Shown here piece after piece: positions 1-10,644 of a stretch of 64,000 bases of DNA. Made by a program: the position numbers and the translations under genes. Where the stretch lies: the NCBI GenBank assembly GCA_017520425.1, contig JAFXFO010000028.1, positions 25,780 to 89,779 of the forward strand, read 5' to 3'. The stretch's first letter is position 1. The number at the start of each line of letters is the position of its first letter. Source of the stretch: Lachnospiraceae bacterium (GTDB taxonomy: Bacteria; Bacillota; Clostridia; Lachnospirales; Lachnospiraceae). Below the pieces are notes generated by a model, which saw only the letters and a list, made by a program, of their open reading frames with translations, had not been told where the DNA came from and did no database searches.

Positions 1-2
1 TC

Positions 3-248
3 AACAGAATGCTCAGCTCCCGTTTCCCTGATACCATAGTAGGTGTAATTTATCAGAAACGGCAGTTCTCTCCGGTGGGCAGCGGGCGATTAGAGCTTGC
101 TTTGGCGAAAAATAAAGCCACACCAAACTGTTATAAGGCAGCAGACGAAGCTATGGCCGGATTGTCCAATGTGGGTAATTGTGTATTTTTCAGAACGCCT
201 ATCCCGGGACTTACCGGTATTTCCATCGGCGGACATATATTTTATTAA
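3..248 (+). CDS. Cell-wall hydrolase (SleB-type), C-terminal fragment
   Basis: The reading frame is open from the window edge, so only the last ~82 residues are visible and the real start lies upstream. The segment matches the end of the Hydrolase_2 (SleB/CwlJ) fold: an N-R-x-x-S-S-R-F-P-x-T-I run, then Q-F-S-P-V-G-S-G-R, a conserved A-x-D-E-A helix and a final G-G-H-I-F-Y. Family members are lytic transglycosylase-like enzymes that degrade spore cortex or cell-wall peptidoglycan. Whether this one has a signal peptide or binding repeats cannot be seen. A bidirectional hairpin follows directly. Confidence 0.8.
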   Translation, partial: NRMLSSRFPDTIVGVIYQKRQFSPVGSGRLELALAKNKATPNCYKAADEAMAGLSNVGNCVFFRTPIPGLTGISIGGHIFY

Positions 249-253
249 GCAAA

Positions 254-283
254 AAAGCCTTGGACTTTAAAGTCCGAGGCTTT
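254..283. terminator. Bidirectional intrinsic terminator
   Basis: Two 14-nt arms (254-267 and 270-283) pair with a single G-T wobble, beginning AAAGCC and ending GGCTTT. The A-rich left flank becomes a T-run on the minus strand. It separates the convergent cell-wall hydrolase and DUF402 genes, and its left arm overlaps the DUF402 stop codon. Confidence 0.75.
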
Positions 284-746
284 CCATTTTTTCAAGCAGT
301 TGGGAGAAATCTCCCTTATGTATGATGTTAAGTAATTTATCCAGCTGTCGTAAGGAACGATTCAACTGAGTGCCGCTAATGAGTGCCTGTTCCTGGGCAT
401 CTGCCAGTTCGTCCAAATCCATAACATGAACTTTGCCGTCGGGATACAGAATTACATCCGCCAACAGGTCAGTGATAATCAGAGAATCATCCTCATCGTT
501 CTTTTCAAATTCCACAATATCACAGTAATAATACAGAAGCTGTCCGTCATGCTTATAGAATTTACTTACTTTAAAGCCTTCCTTAAAGAAATAGCAGGAA
601 CAACCATGTGAAAATTCAGTCTTGGGCTTAAGGGTTTTCCAGGAGGTAATCAGCATTTCGTCAGAACAATACTCTACCGTATCATCCTTTAGTAAAATAC
701 ATTCCATTGGTATCAGTCTCTTTCGGTATAGCTTTGAAAAATTCAT
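267..746 (-). CDS. DUF402 domain protein
   Basis: A 159-residue protein of the DUF402 family, a small beta-barrel fold also found in phosphatase/RNase-like proteins (FomD/Ntdp group). The family-like core is the run of aromatic residues around H-G-C-S-C-Y-F-F, followed by L-L-Y-Y-Y-C-D-I-V, an acidic D-L-L-A-D-V-I-L-Y-P-D-G-K-V-H-V-M-D segment and a helical D-E-L-A-D-A tail. The start at 746 is chosen because GGGAGGTG lies 5 nt upstream. An in-frame ATG at 761 has no such site. It is transcribed alone from its own promoter. Substrate unknown. Confidence 0.75.
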   Translation of the reverse strand: MNFSKLYRKRLIPMECILLKDDTVEYCSDEMLITSWKTLKPKTEFSHGCSCYFFKEGFKVSKFYKHDGQLLYYYCDIVEFEKNDEDDSLIITDLLADVILYPDGKVHVMDLDELADAQEQALISGTQLNRSLRQLDKLLNIIHKGDFSQLLEKMESLGL

Positions 747-793
747 AATAGCACCTCCCAAAAACAGTCTGTATGATATTGTCCTTTTGAAAA

Positions 794-822
794 ATACTAC
801 TACTATTGGAAGGGGAAGTCAA
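794..822 (-). promoter_or_regulatory. Sigma-A-type promoter for the DUF402 gene
   Basis: On the minus strand TTGACT (817-822) and TAGTAT (794-799) are separated by exactly 17 nt, about 50 nt upstream of the chosen start codon. Confidence 0.6.
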
Positions 823-870
823 TGTATTTTAAGAAAGCGGTAAAAATTTTGCGGTAAAGAGGATTTTAGG

Positions 871-899
871 TAGACATTTCGGAGAAAGTTCATTATAAT
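871..899 (+). promoter_or_regulatory. Promoter of the ATP synthase operon
   Basis: TAGACA (871-876), a 17-nt spacer and a perfect TATAAT (894-899) lie ~60 nt before atpZ. No other good promoter was seen inside the operon, so one transcript probably covers all ten genes. Confidence 0.75.
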
Positions 900-959
900 T
901 GATACATAATGCGTTAAAATGGGCTTTTAATATTGGTGAGTCCGATGGAGGCAGTTAAA

Positions 960-1220
960 GTGAAGAGAAAAAAGCCTTATGACAGAAGTGTTTTTCAAGC
1001 ATTAACACTGATTTCCCAATTTGGAATCAATATGTTGGTACCCATCGGGCTGATGACTTTTTTGGGAGTGTATCTGGACAAGCGATTCGGGACATCCTAT
1101 TTGGTGATTCTGTTGTTTTTTGTAGGAGCACTGGCCGGCGGACGCAATGTGTATCAGATGGCAAAAAAGTTTTTCGGAAAGAAAGAGCAGCAGGATGATA
1201 GAGAAAGTCAAAAAGATTAA
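960..1220 (+). CDS. atpZ: AtpZ/AtpI-family ATP synthase accessory membrane protein
   Basis: A small protein of ~86 residues with a basic N-terminus (K-R-K-K-P-Y-D-R) and two transmembrane helices separated by a short loop containing L-D-K-R-F-G-T-S, the signature of the AtpZ family that precedes F-ATPase genes in many Firmicutes. AtpZ forms a complex with AtpI and is linked to Mg2+/Ca2+ transport or c-ring assembly. The GTG start at 960 is preferred because GGAGG sits 8 nt upstream (947-951) and the product then begins like relatives. ATG at 945 and TTG at 933 are in-frame alternatives. First gene of the atp operon. Confidence 0.8.
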   Translation: MKRKKPYDRSVFQALTLISQFGINMLVPIGLMTFLGVYLDKRFGTSYLVILLFFVGALAGGRNVYQMAKKFFGKKEQQDDRESQKD

Positions 1221-1668
1221 CAGAGCATTATTGGAGCTTTGGATAGGGATATTTTTTTGCGGATTGATATTTCAGTTTGCGGGTATGTGGTTTGCAGAGA
1301 ATAAAGGATACTATACAGTGGCGTTGTGGATTGGTATTGTGCTTGCACTGGTGACGGTGGTCCACATGTATCGTACTCTGGACCGGGCGTTGGACCTGGG
1401 GGCAGGGGCACAAAAAGCGGTTACCGTGGCCAATATGGTCCGTTATGCCTGTATTGTAGCAGTATTCGCGATTGTGATGCTTTCTAAAGTGTTGAATCCC
1501 CTGATTACCTTTCTGGGGATCATGAGTTTGAAAGTAGCGGCGTATCTTCAGCCGTTTACTCATAAATTATGTAACAAGGTATTCCATGAAGTAGATCCGA
1601 TTCCGGAGCCTTTGCCGGAGGAGGAATTTGAAGTTGATGATTCAGATACAGATATGGAAAATCGTTAA
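1195..1668 (+). CDS. atpI: ATP synthase subunit I-like membrane protein
   Basis: A 157-residue membrane protein with about four predicted helices and a strongly acidic C-terminal tail (P-E-P-L-P-E-E-E-F-E-V-D-D). Position and topology fit the atpI slot between atpZ and atpB. AtpI assists assembly of the c-ring; it is not part of the finished enzyme. The proposed ATG overlaps atpZ by 26 nt and has a GCAGG just upstream, suggesting translational coupling. The sequence itself is poorly conserved, so the name rests largely on context. Confidence 0.7.
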   Translation: MIEKVKKINRALLELWIGIFFCGLIFQFAGMWFAENKGYYTVALWIGIVLALVTVVHMYRTLDRALDLGAGAQKAVTVANMVRYACIVAVFAIVMLSKVLNPLITFLGIMSLKVAAYLQPFTHKLCNKVFHEVDPIPEPLPEEEFEVDDSDTDMENR

Positions 1669-1695
1669 AAGTATTCAAGTTAAGGAGGTGAGAAT

Positions 1696-2433
1696 ATGAG
1701 ACATGGACTCGTGTTATCCGGCGCTGCCGATATTGATTTTATGGTGCACGGCATTTTAAAATACAATTTTTTCGGTCATGAAGTGTGGATAACAACGACA
1801 CATGTGTGTGTCCTGATTGTAATGCTGATCCTAATAGGATTTGGAATCATTGCCAGACGTACCATGCTGAAAGCCACCGAGGTACCGGGTACCTTCCAGA
1901 ATGTTGTGGAATTTATTGTGGAAGCCCTGTCCAATATGGTATACGGTGTAATGGGTAAGAAAAACGGCTCACGATTTGTAAACTATATTGGAACCATTTT
2001 TATCTTTATTCTGTTCAGTAATATATCCGGTCTATTTGGTTTACGAAACCCTACCGCAGATTATGGTGTGACTTTGGCAATGGCACTGATAACCTTTACC
2101 CTGATTCATTTCTGGCAGTTCAAGAATAACAGTGTAAAGGATGTTTATGTTGGTTGGTGTTCCCCGTTGCCACCATGGCTTCCCATCTGGTTGCCCATTA
2201 ACCTGATTGGTGAAATCGCAGTTCCGATTTCATTGTCATTGCGTTTGTTTGCAAACGTATTGTCCGGTTTGATTATGATGGCACTGGTATACGGTTTGCT
2301 CGGCTGGGTAGCAACTCTTTGGCCCGCGGCATTGCATGTTTATTTTGACTTGTTCTCAGGAGCAATTCAGACATACGTATTCTGTATGTTAACCATGACT
2401 TATATTTCCGATCAATTTGGAGATAAAGAGTAA
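1696..2433 (+). CDS. atpB: F0F1 ATP synthase subunit a
   Basis: A 245-residue integral membrane protein forming the stator half-channels of Fo. The essential arginine lies in the helix L-S-L-R-L-F-A-N-V-L-S-G, and the P-I-N-L-I-G-E-I-A motif precedes it. A perfect AAGGAGGTG site lies before the ATG. It faces the c-ring and carries the translocated ion; the adjacent c subunit suggests that ion may be Na+. Confidence 0.97.
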   Translation: MRHGLVLSGAADIDFMVHGILKYNFFGHEVWITTTHVCVLIVMLILIGFGIIARRTMLKATEVPGTFQNVVEFIVEALSNMVYGVMGKKNGSRFVNYIGTIFIFILFSNISGLFGLRNPTADYGVTLAMALITFTLIHFWQFKNNSVKDVYVGWCSPLPPWLPIWLPINLIGEIAVPISLSLRLFANVLSGLIMMALVYGLLGWVATLWPAALHVYFDLFSGAIQTYVFCMLTMTYISDQFGDKE

Positions 2434-2441
2434 CAAATTAA

Positions 2442-2729
<288 letters not shown>

Positions 2730-2757
2730 GAGTGGTTTATAAGGAAGGAGACTAACA

Positions 2758-3300
2758 ATGATACTATTAACGGCAAGTGAGTCCATGGAAAGATTGTTCG
2801 ATCTGGACATGCAGTTAATAGCGGATGCCACCGGAATGATTATCGCTATCTTCGTTCTGTATTTAGCAATGAGTTATTTCCTGTTTGAGCCTGCGAAGAA
2901 AGTGTTAAAAAACAGACAGGACAGAATCAAGAACGAGTTGGATGAAGCCCAGACCAGTATGGAACAGGCGAATGCGTTAAAGGCAGAGTATGAGGAAAAG
3001 CTTAAGGATGTAGAGAAGGAAAAGCAGGAAATCTTAAGCGAAGCCAGAAAGAATGCTCTGAAGAATGAAAGCGAAATCATTGAAAAGGCTAAGGAAGAAG
3101 CAGCACGTATCATGGAAAGAGCACAGACAGAAGCAGCACTTGAAAAACAGAAGCTGGCTGACGATGTGAAGAAGGAAATGATTACCGTTGCTTCCGCTAT
3201 GGCAGAAAAAGTGGTAGCTGCTGGCATGAATACCCAGATTCAGGAACAATTGATTGATGAAACTCTGAAAGAAATAGGTGACGGTACATGGCTAAGCTAA
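2758..3300 (+). CDS. atpF: F0F1 ATP synthase subunit b
   Basis: A 180-residue peripheral stalk subunit: one N-terminal transmembrane helix (near residues 20-42), then a long charged coiled coil rich in E, K, A and Q from the R-Q-D-R-I-K-N-E-L motif onward. It dimerises and connects subunit a to delta and the F1 head. GGAAGGAG lies 8 nt before the ATG. Its 3' end overlaps atpH by 13 nt, which implies coupled translation. Confidence 0.95.
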   Translation: MILLTASESMERLFDLDMQLIADATGMIIAIFVLYLAMSYFLFEPAKKVLKNRQDRIKNELDEAQTSMEQANALKAEYEEKLKDVEKEKQEILSEARKNALKNESEIIEKAKEEAARIMERAQTEAALEKQKLADDVKKEMITVASAMAEKVVAAGMNTQIQEQLIDETLKEIGDGTWLS

Positions 3301-3836
3301 TTTCCAAAACATACGGAGAAGCGTTGTTTGAAGTAGCCATGGAAGGACAGAAGACCGATTTGTTTCTGCAGGAGGCACAGGATATCCTGACTATTTTGGA
3401 CGAAAATCCGGATTTAGACAAGCTCATGAAGCATCCCAAGGTTTCCAGACAGGAAAAGGAAGCCGTTTTGGACAATGTATTCCTGGGAAATGTGAGCAGG
3501 GAAATGACGGGCTTTATGAAGCTTCTTATCAATAAGGACAGATATAGCGAGCTTCCGAAGATTTTCGGATACCTGATTGAGAGAATCAAGGAAGAAAGAA
3601 AAATCGGAACCGCATATGTAACTACAGCTGTGGAACTGACCGCGGAAAAGAAAGAGGCTGTTAAGAATCGTTTGCTGGAAACCACTGAATATAAGACCAT
3701 GGAAATGGTTTATGAAGTGGATGAAGCAATTATCGGCGGCATGATTATCCGTATTAAGGACAGGGTAGTGGACAGCAGTGTCCGCACTAAGCTGGAAGAA
3801 ATGAAAAAACAATTATTACAAATTCAATTAGGCTAA
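3288..3836 (+). CDS. atpH: F0F1 ATP synthase subunit delta
   Basis: A 182-residue OSCP/delta family protein. It has an N-terminal helical bundle starting A-K-L-I-S-K-T-Y-G-E-A-L-F and the diagnostic C-terminal I-I-G-G-M-I-I-R-I-K-D-R-V-V-D-S-S motif. It joins the top of the F1 alpha/beta ring to the b stalk. The start codon lies inside atpF. Confidence 0.96.
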   Translation: MAKLISKTYGEALFEVAMEGQKTDLFLQEAQDILTILDENPDLDKLMKHPKVSRQEKEAVLDNVFLGNVSREMTGFMKLLINKDRYSELPKIFGYLIERIKEERKIGTAYVTTAVELTAEKKEAVKNRLLETTEYKTMEMVYEVDEAIIGGMIIRIKDRVVDSSVRTKLEEMKKQLLQIQLG

Positions 3837-5369
<1,533 letters not shown>

Positions 5370-5383
5370 GAGGAGAAATTACT

Positions 5384-7665
<2,282 letters not shown>

Positions 7666-7679
7666 AGGAGTAGATTCCT

Positions 7680-8084
7680 ATGGCAGAAAGTAGCTTTGAA
7701 TTAAAGATTATAACACCTGACAGAGTGTTCTATGAAGGCACCATTGATATGCTGGAAATGAATACTACCGAAGGTGAAATCGGTGTGTTACCGGGACATA
7801 TTCCCATGACAGTTATCATCAAGCCGGGCGTAGTTAAGATTTATGAAACAAACGGTGAGACCAAAGAAGCTGCCATGCATGCCGGTTTTGTAGAGATTCT
7901 GCCGGATAAGGTGACGGTTTTGGCAGAAATCGCCGAGTGGCCGGGAGAAATCGATATTGCGAGAGCAGAGGCTGCACGTGCCCGTGCAGAGGCCCGACTG
8001 CAGGAAAAGAATCCTGAAATGGATATGGCAAGAGCAGAGATTGCTTTGCTTCGTGCAATTGCCCGTATCAGTGTTCTGAAATAA
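7680..8084 (+). CDS. atpC: F0F1 ATP synthase subunit epsilon
   Basis: A 134-residue subunit with the epsilon beta-sandwich (F-E-L-K-I-I-T-P-D-R-V-F-Y-E-G, then G-E-I-G-V-L-P-G-H-I-P) and a C-terminal helical hairpin rich in Ala and Arg, which in homologues inhibits ATP hydrolysis. Last gene of the operon; an intrinsic terminator follows within 12 nt. Confidence 0.95.
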   Translation: MAESSFELKIITPDRVFYEGTIDMLEMNTTEGEIGVLPGHIPMTVIIKPGVVKIYETNGETKEAAMHAGFVEILPDKVTVLAEIAEWPGEIDIARAEAARARAEARLQEKNPEMDMARAEIALLRAIARISVLK

Positions 8085-8095
8085 AGATAAGTATT

Positions 8096-8130
8096 AAGAG
8101 GTGGTTCTGACAACAGAACCGCCTCTTTTG
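8096..8130 (+). terminator. Terminator of the atp operon
   Basis: Arms 8096-8109 (AAGAGG...TTCTG) and 8114-8127 (CAGAACC...CTCTT) pair around an ACAA loop with one wobble. A short T-run follows. Confidence 0.85.
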
Positions 8131-8164
8131 CATATGATAAAGAAAAAGATGAAGGATTGACGGT

Positions 8165-8566
8165 ATGGATTTTCGGCATCGAATTTTGCCTTTTTATATG
8201 ACCTATCCGGAGGTCACCGGTCGTACCTATGAGCAGGACCGGGATGTGATGAGAGACTTGGAGTACCTGCAGCAGCTGTATCCTTTGGAGGTTAAATATT
8301 TTCAGAGAAGAGTGGGCGAAATCTTAGACAGGATGGATTATGAGGGGAGTATCATCTATGATGAATACCCGGACAGATTGGGATTGGAAAGACTTTTGGA
8401 GAGCATCTGGACCATCATTAAGAAAGAGGAATGGGAAGGAGAATCGGATATTTCCGACAGCGCGGAAACATGGGAATGGATTAAAGCATTGCTCTTTGTT
8501 TTATTAAATACAGAGATATATAAACGCAGAAATGGCAACAGAAGGCGCTTCCCCAGATTATATTGA
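8165..8566 (+). CDS. Small conserved hypothetical protein (Lachnospiraceae type)
   Basis: A 133-residue soluble, mostly helical protein with no signal peptide or transmembrane helix. Notable runs are F-Y-M-T-Y-P near the start, D-R-D-V-M-R-D-L-E-Y-L-Q-Q-L-Y-P, the motif M-D-Y-E-G-S-I-I-Y-D-E-Y-P-D-R in the middle, and a very basic end (K-R-R-N-G-N-R-R-R-F-P-R). I recall similar proteins in Lachnospiraceae without assigned function. It stands alone between two strong terminators, with GAAGGA ~7 nt before the ATG. The basic tail might bind nucleic acid or ribosomes, but nothing in the sequence proves that. Confidence 0.75.
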   Translation: MDFRHRILPFYMTYPEVTGRTYEQDRDVMRDLEYLQQLYPLEVKYFQRRVGEILDRMDYEGSIIYDEYPDRLGLERLLESIWTIIKKEEWEGESDISDSAETWEWIKALLFVLLNTEIYKRRNGNRRRFPRLY

Positions 8567-8579
8567 AGGATTTTAGAAG

Positions 8580-8614
8580 AAAAGGTGCAAATCATTAGGC
8601 GATTTGCACCTTTT
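8580..8614 (+). terminator. Intrinsic terminator
   Basis: A perfect 14-bp stem (8580-8593 with 8601-8614) around a 7-nt loop, ending TTTT. It ends transcription of the 8165-8566 gene. Confidence 0.85.
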
Positions 8615-8659
8615 GTGGTATACTGTTACAAGAGTGAAAGATATGAGGAGGCGGTAGGC

Positions 8660-9472
8660 ATGAAAATAGGTATTATTGGTTATGGAAGCATGGGCAGAAT
8701 GTTTCTGGAGAAAATGTCCGGGACGGCTGAATTTGCGAAGGAAGAATATTTGATAGCAAACAGAACACAAGCAAAGATAGAACATTTAAGAGATACCTAT
8801 CAGGTATGTGACAGCAATGCGCAGTTGGCTGCCGAGGCAGATATTATTTTCTTATGTGTGGAGCCTTCTGAGATGAAAAAGGTACTGACAGACATTCAAC
8901 CGGTAGTGGGTAAGGCGACATTTTTAGTTTCCCTGAACGGTAGTATTCAATTTGCCCAGATGGAGCAGGTGTGTAAGAATAAATTTGCAAAAGTCATTCC
9001 CAGTGTGACTGCTGAAGTAAATCAGGCTCAGACGCTGGTGTGCTTTAATGAGTTGGTGGAACCACAGGAACGAGAGTTGTTAATGAGGCTCTTAAGTTGC
9101 ATGGGAGATGTAATGGAGCTTCCGGAAAGTGAGATTGGTATGGGTTCTGAGTTGGTGAGCTGTATGCCGGGCTTTATCGCTTCCATCTTTCATGAGATTT
9201 GTACAGTGGCTGCAACCCATACCATGATTCCGGAGGAGCAGATTATAGAGATGGTGTTAAAAACCATGGCAGGTACCGGTCGGTTAATGTTAAATAATAA
9301 ATATACCTTTGAAGAAGTAATTGGTAGAGTGGCAACTAAGGGCGGTATTACAGAAGAAGGTGTGAAGGTGATACATAACCGATTGCCGGAAGTGATGGAG
9401 GAGTTGTTCCAAAAGACACTGGAGAAAAGAAGTCTGACCACTCGTAAGGCAAGCGAGATGTTTGGAGAGTAG
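8660..9472 (+). CDS. Pyrroline-5-carboxylate reductase-like (ComER/ProC family) oxidoreductase
   Basis: A 270-residue NAD(P)-dependent reductase. It has an N-terminal Rossmann fold with G-Y-G-S-M-G, a middle F-A-K-V-I-P-S-V-T strand and a C-terminal dimerisation helix bundle with L-V-S-C-M-P-G-F and K-G-G-I-T-E-E-G-V. ProC makes proline from P5C. The S-C-x-P and K-G-G-(V/I)-T patterns resemble Bacillus ComER more than canonical ProC (P-G-G-T-T), so the true substrate is uncertain. GAGGAGG lies 8-9 nt before ATG 8660. It forms a short operon with the methyltransferase 8 nt downstream. Confidence 0.8.
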   Translation: MKIGIIGYGSMGRMFLEKMSGTAEFAKEEYLIANRTQAKIEHLRDTYQVCDSNAQLAAEADIIFLCVEPSEMKKVLTDIQPVVGKATFLVSLNGSIQFAQMEQVCKNKFAKVIPSVTAEVNQAQTLVCFNELVEPQERELLMRLLSCMGDVMELPESEIGMGSELVSCMPGFIASIFHEICTVAATHTMIPEEQIIEMVLKTMAGTGRLMLNNKYTFEEVIGRVATKGGITEEGVKVIHNRLPEVMEELFQKTLEKRSLTTRKASEMFGE

Positions 9473-9480
9473 GAGAATTC

Positions 9481-10641
9481 ATGATTACTTTAAACGAATT
9501 GTTATCACAGATTTTGAATAAGGATTTGGTGCAAATCATTTTGAGTAATTCTCAGGACAAGGAGTTTGCAGCGAAGGTAAAGGTGCGTCCTGTGCTTATC
9601 AAAGGAGAGCTTTTATTTCAGGAGACCTTGTATCGCGGTACCCAGGTATTTCATGAGAATTATGATGGGACAGATATGGTTGCAAGGGTGGAAACATTGT
9701 TAACCGAAACATTCCGTCAGGGAGAGTTTCAGGGTGGTAATATGAATGCCACTGTACTGGTTAGTAAAAAAGGGAAGATGACCATTAAGACGAAGCAGTT
9801 GCAGGGAAGTGTTCCTAAACAACGTGAACTGTCCGATTTGTCTCACAATAGGGAGAAGCAATATATCCTGCAGGAGGGTGTGCCTGTGGATTTTCTGGTA
9901 GGCTTGGGCGTGCAGACACCGGAGGGGAAGATAACAAAGAACCGGTATGATAAATTCCGTCAGATTAACCGTTATTTGGAATTTATTGAGGATGTACTGG
10001 ATAAGCTACCTACTGACAGAACCATACGGATTATTGACTTTGGTTGCGGAAAATCCTATCTGACCTTTGCCATGTATTATTATCTGCATGTTTTGCAGAA
10101 AAGGGATATTTGTGTGACCGGCCTGGACCTGAAAAAGGATGTAATTGTCCATTGCAATGAATTGGCGCAGAAGTGCGGATATGATAAGCTGACCTTTGAA
10201 GTAGGGGATATCAGTACCTATGAGGGCAGTGATGCGGTGGATATGGTGGTGAGCCTGCATGCCTGTGACACGGCTACGGATTATGCGTTGGATAAGGCTG
10301 TAAAATGGGGCGCAAGTGTAATTATGGCAGTGCCCTGCTGTCAACATGAGGTAAATAAGCAGATTGCCTGTAGTCAGTTGCAACCATTGTTAAAATACGG
10401 ATTGATTAAGGAACGTATGGCAGCCCTGATTACGGATGCAGTCCGTGCCAACTTACTGGAAGAACAGGGCTATGACACGCAGATTCTGGAGTTTATTGAT
10501 ATGGAGCACACACCAAAGAATCTACTGATCCGTGCGGTAAAACGAAACGGTGCGGCTAAGATGACCAATCGGAACCGGGTGGAAGACACTCTGGAATTTT
10601 TGCAGATTGCCCCCACTTTGAAAAGGCTTTTAAAGGAGTAA
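9481..10641 (+). CDS. SAM-dependent methyltransferase (Methyltransf_32 type)
   Basis: A 386-residue protein: an N-terminal ~150-residue domain of unknown function, then a class I methyltransferase fold. Motif I reads I-I-D-F-G-C-G-K-S-Y-L-T-F, the acidic end of strand 2 is G-L-D-L-K, and motif IV region is V-V-S-L-H-A-C-D-T-A-T-D. A V-P-C-C-Q-H-E segment follows, as in the GSTCD-like/Methyltransf_32 group. Substrate unknown; rRNA or tRNA is plausible for that group. It is packed between the reductase (8 nt) and the next gene (3 nt), so co-transcribed. Confidence 0.8.
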   Translation: MITLNELLSQILNKDLVQIILSNSQDKEFAAKVKVRPVLIKGELLFQETLYRGTQVFHENYDGTDMVARVETLLTETFRQGEFQGGNMNATVLVSKKGKMTIKTKQLQGSVPKQRELSDLSHNREKQYILQEGVPVDFLVGLGVQTPEGKITKNRYDKFRQINRYLEFIEDVLDKLPTDRTIRIIDFGCGKSYLTFAMYYYLHVLQKRDICVTGLDLKKDVIVHCNELAQKCGYDKLTFEVGDISTYEGSDAVDMVVSLHACDTATDYALDKAVKWGASVIMAVPCCQHEVNKQIACSQLQPLLKYGLIKERMAALITDAVRANLLEEQGYDTQILEFIDMEHTPKNLLIRAVKRNGAAKMTNRNRVEDTLEFLQIAPTLKRLLKE

Positions 10642-10644
10642 AGG

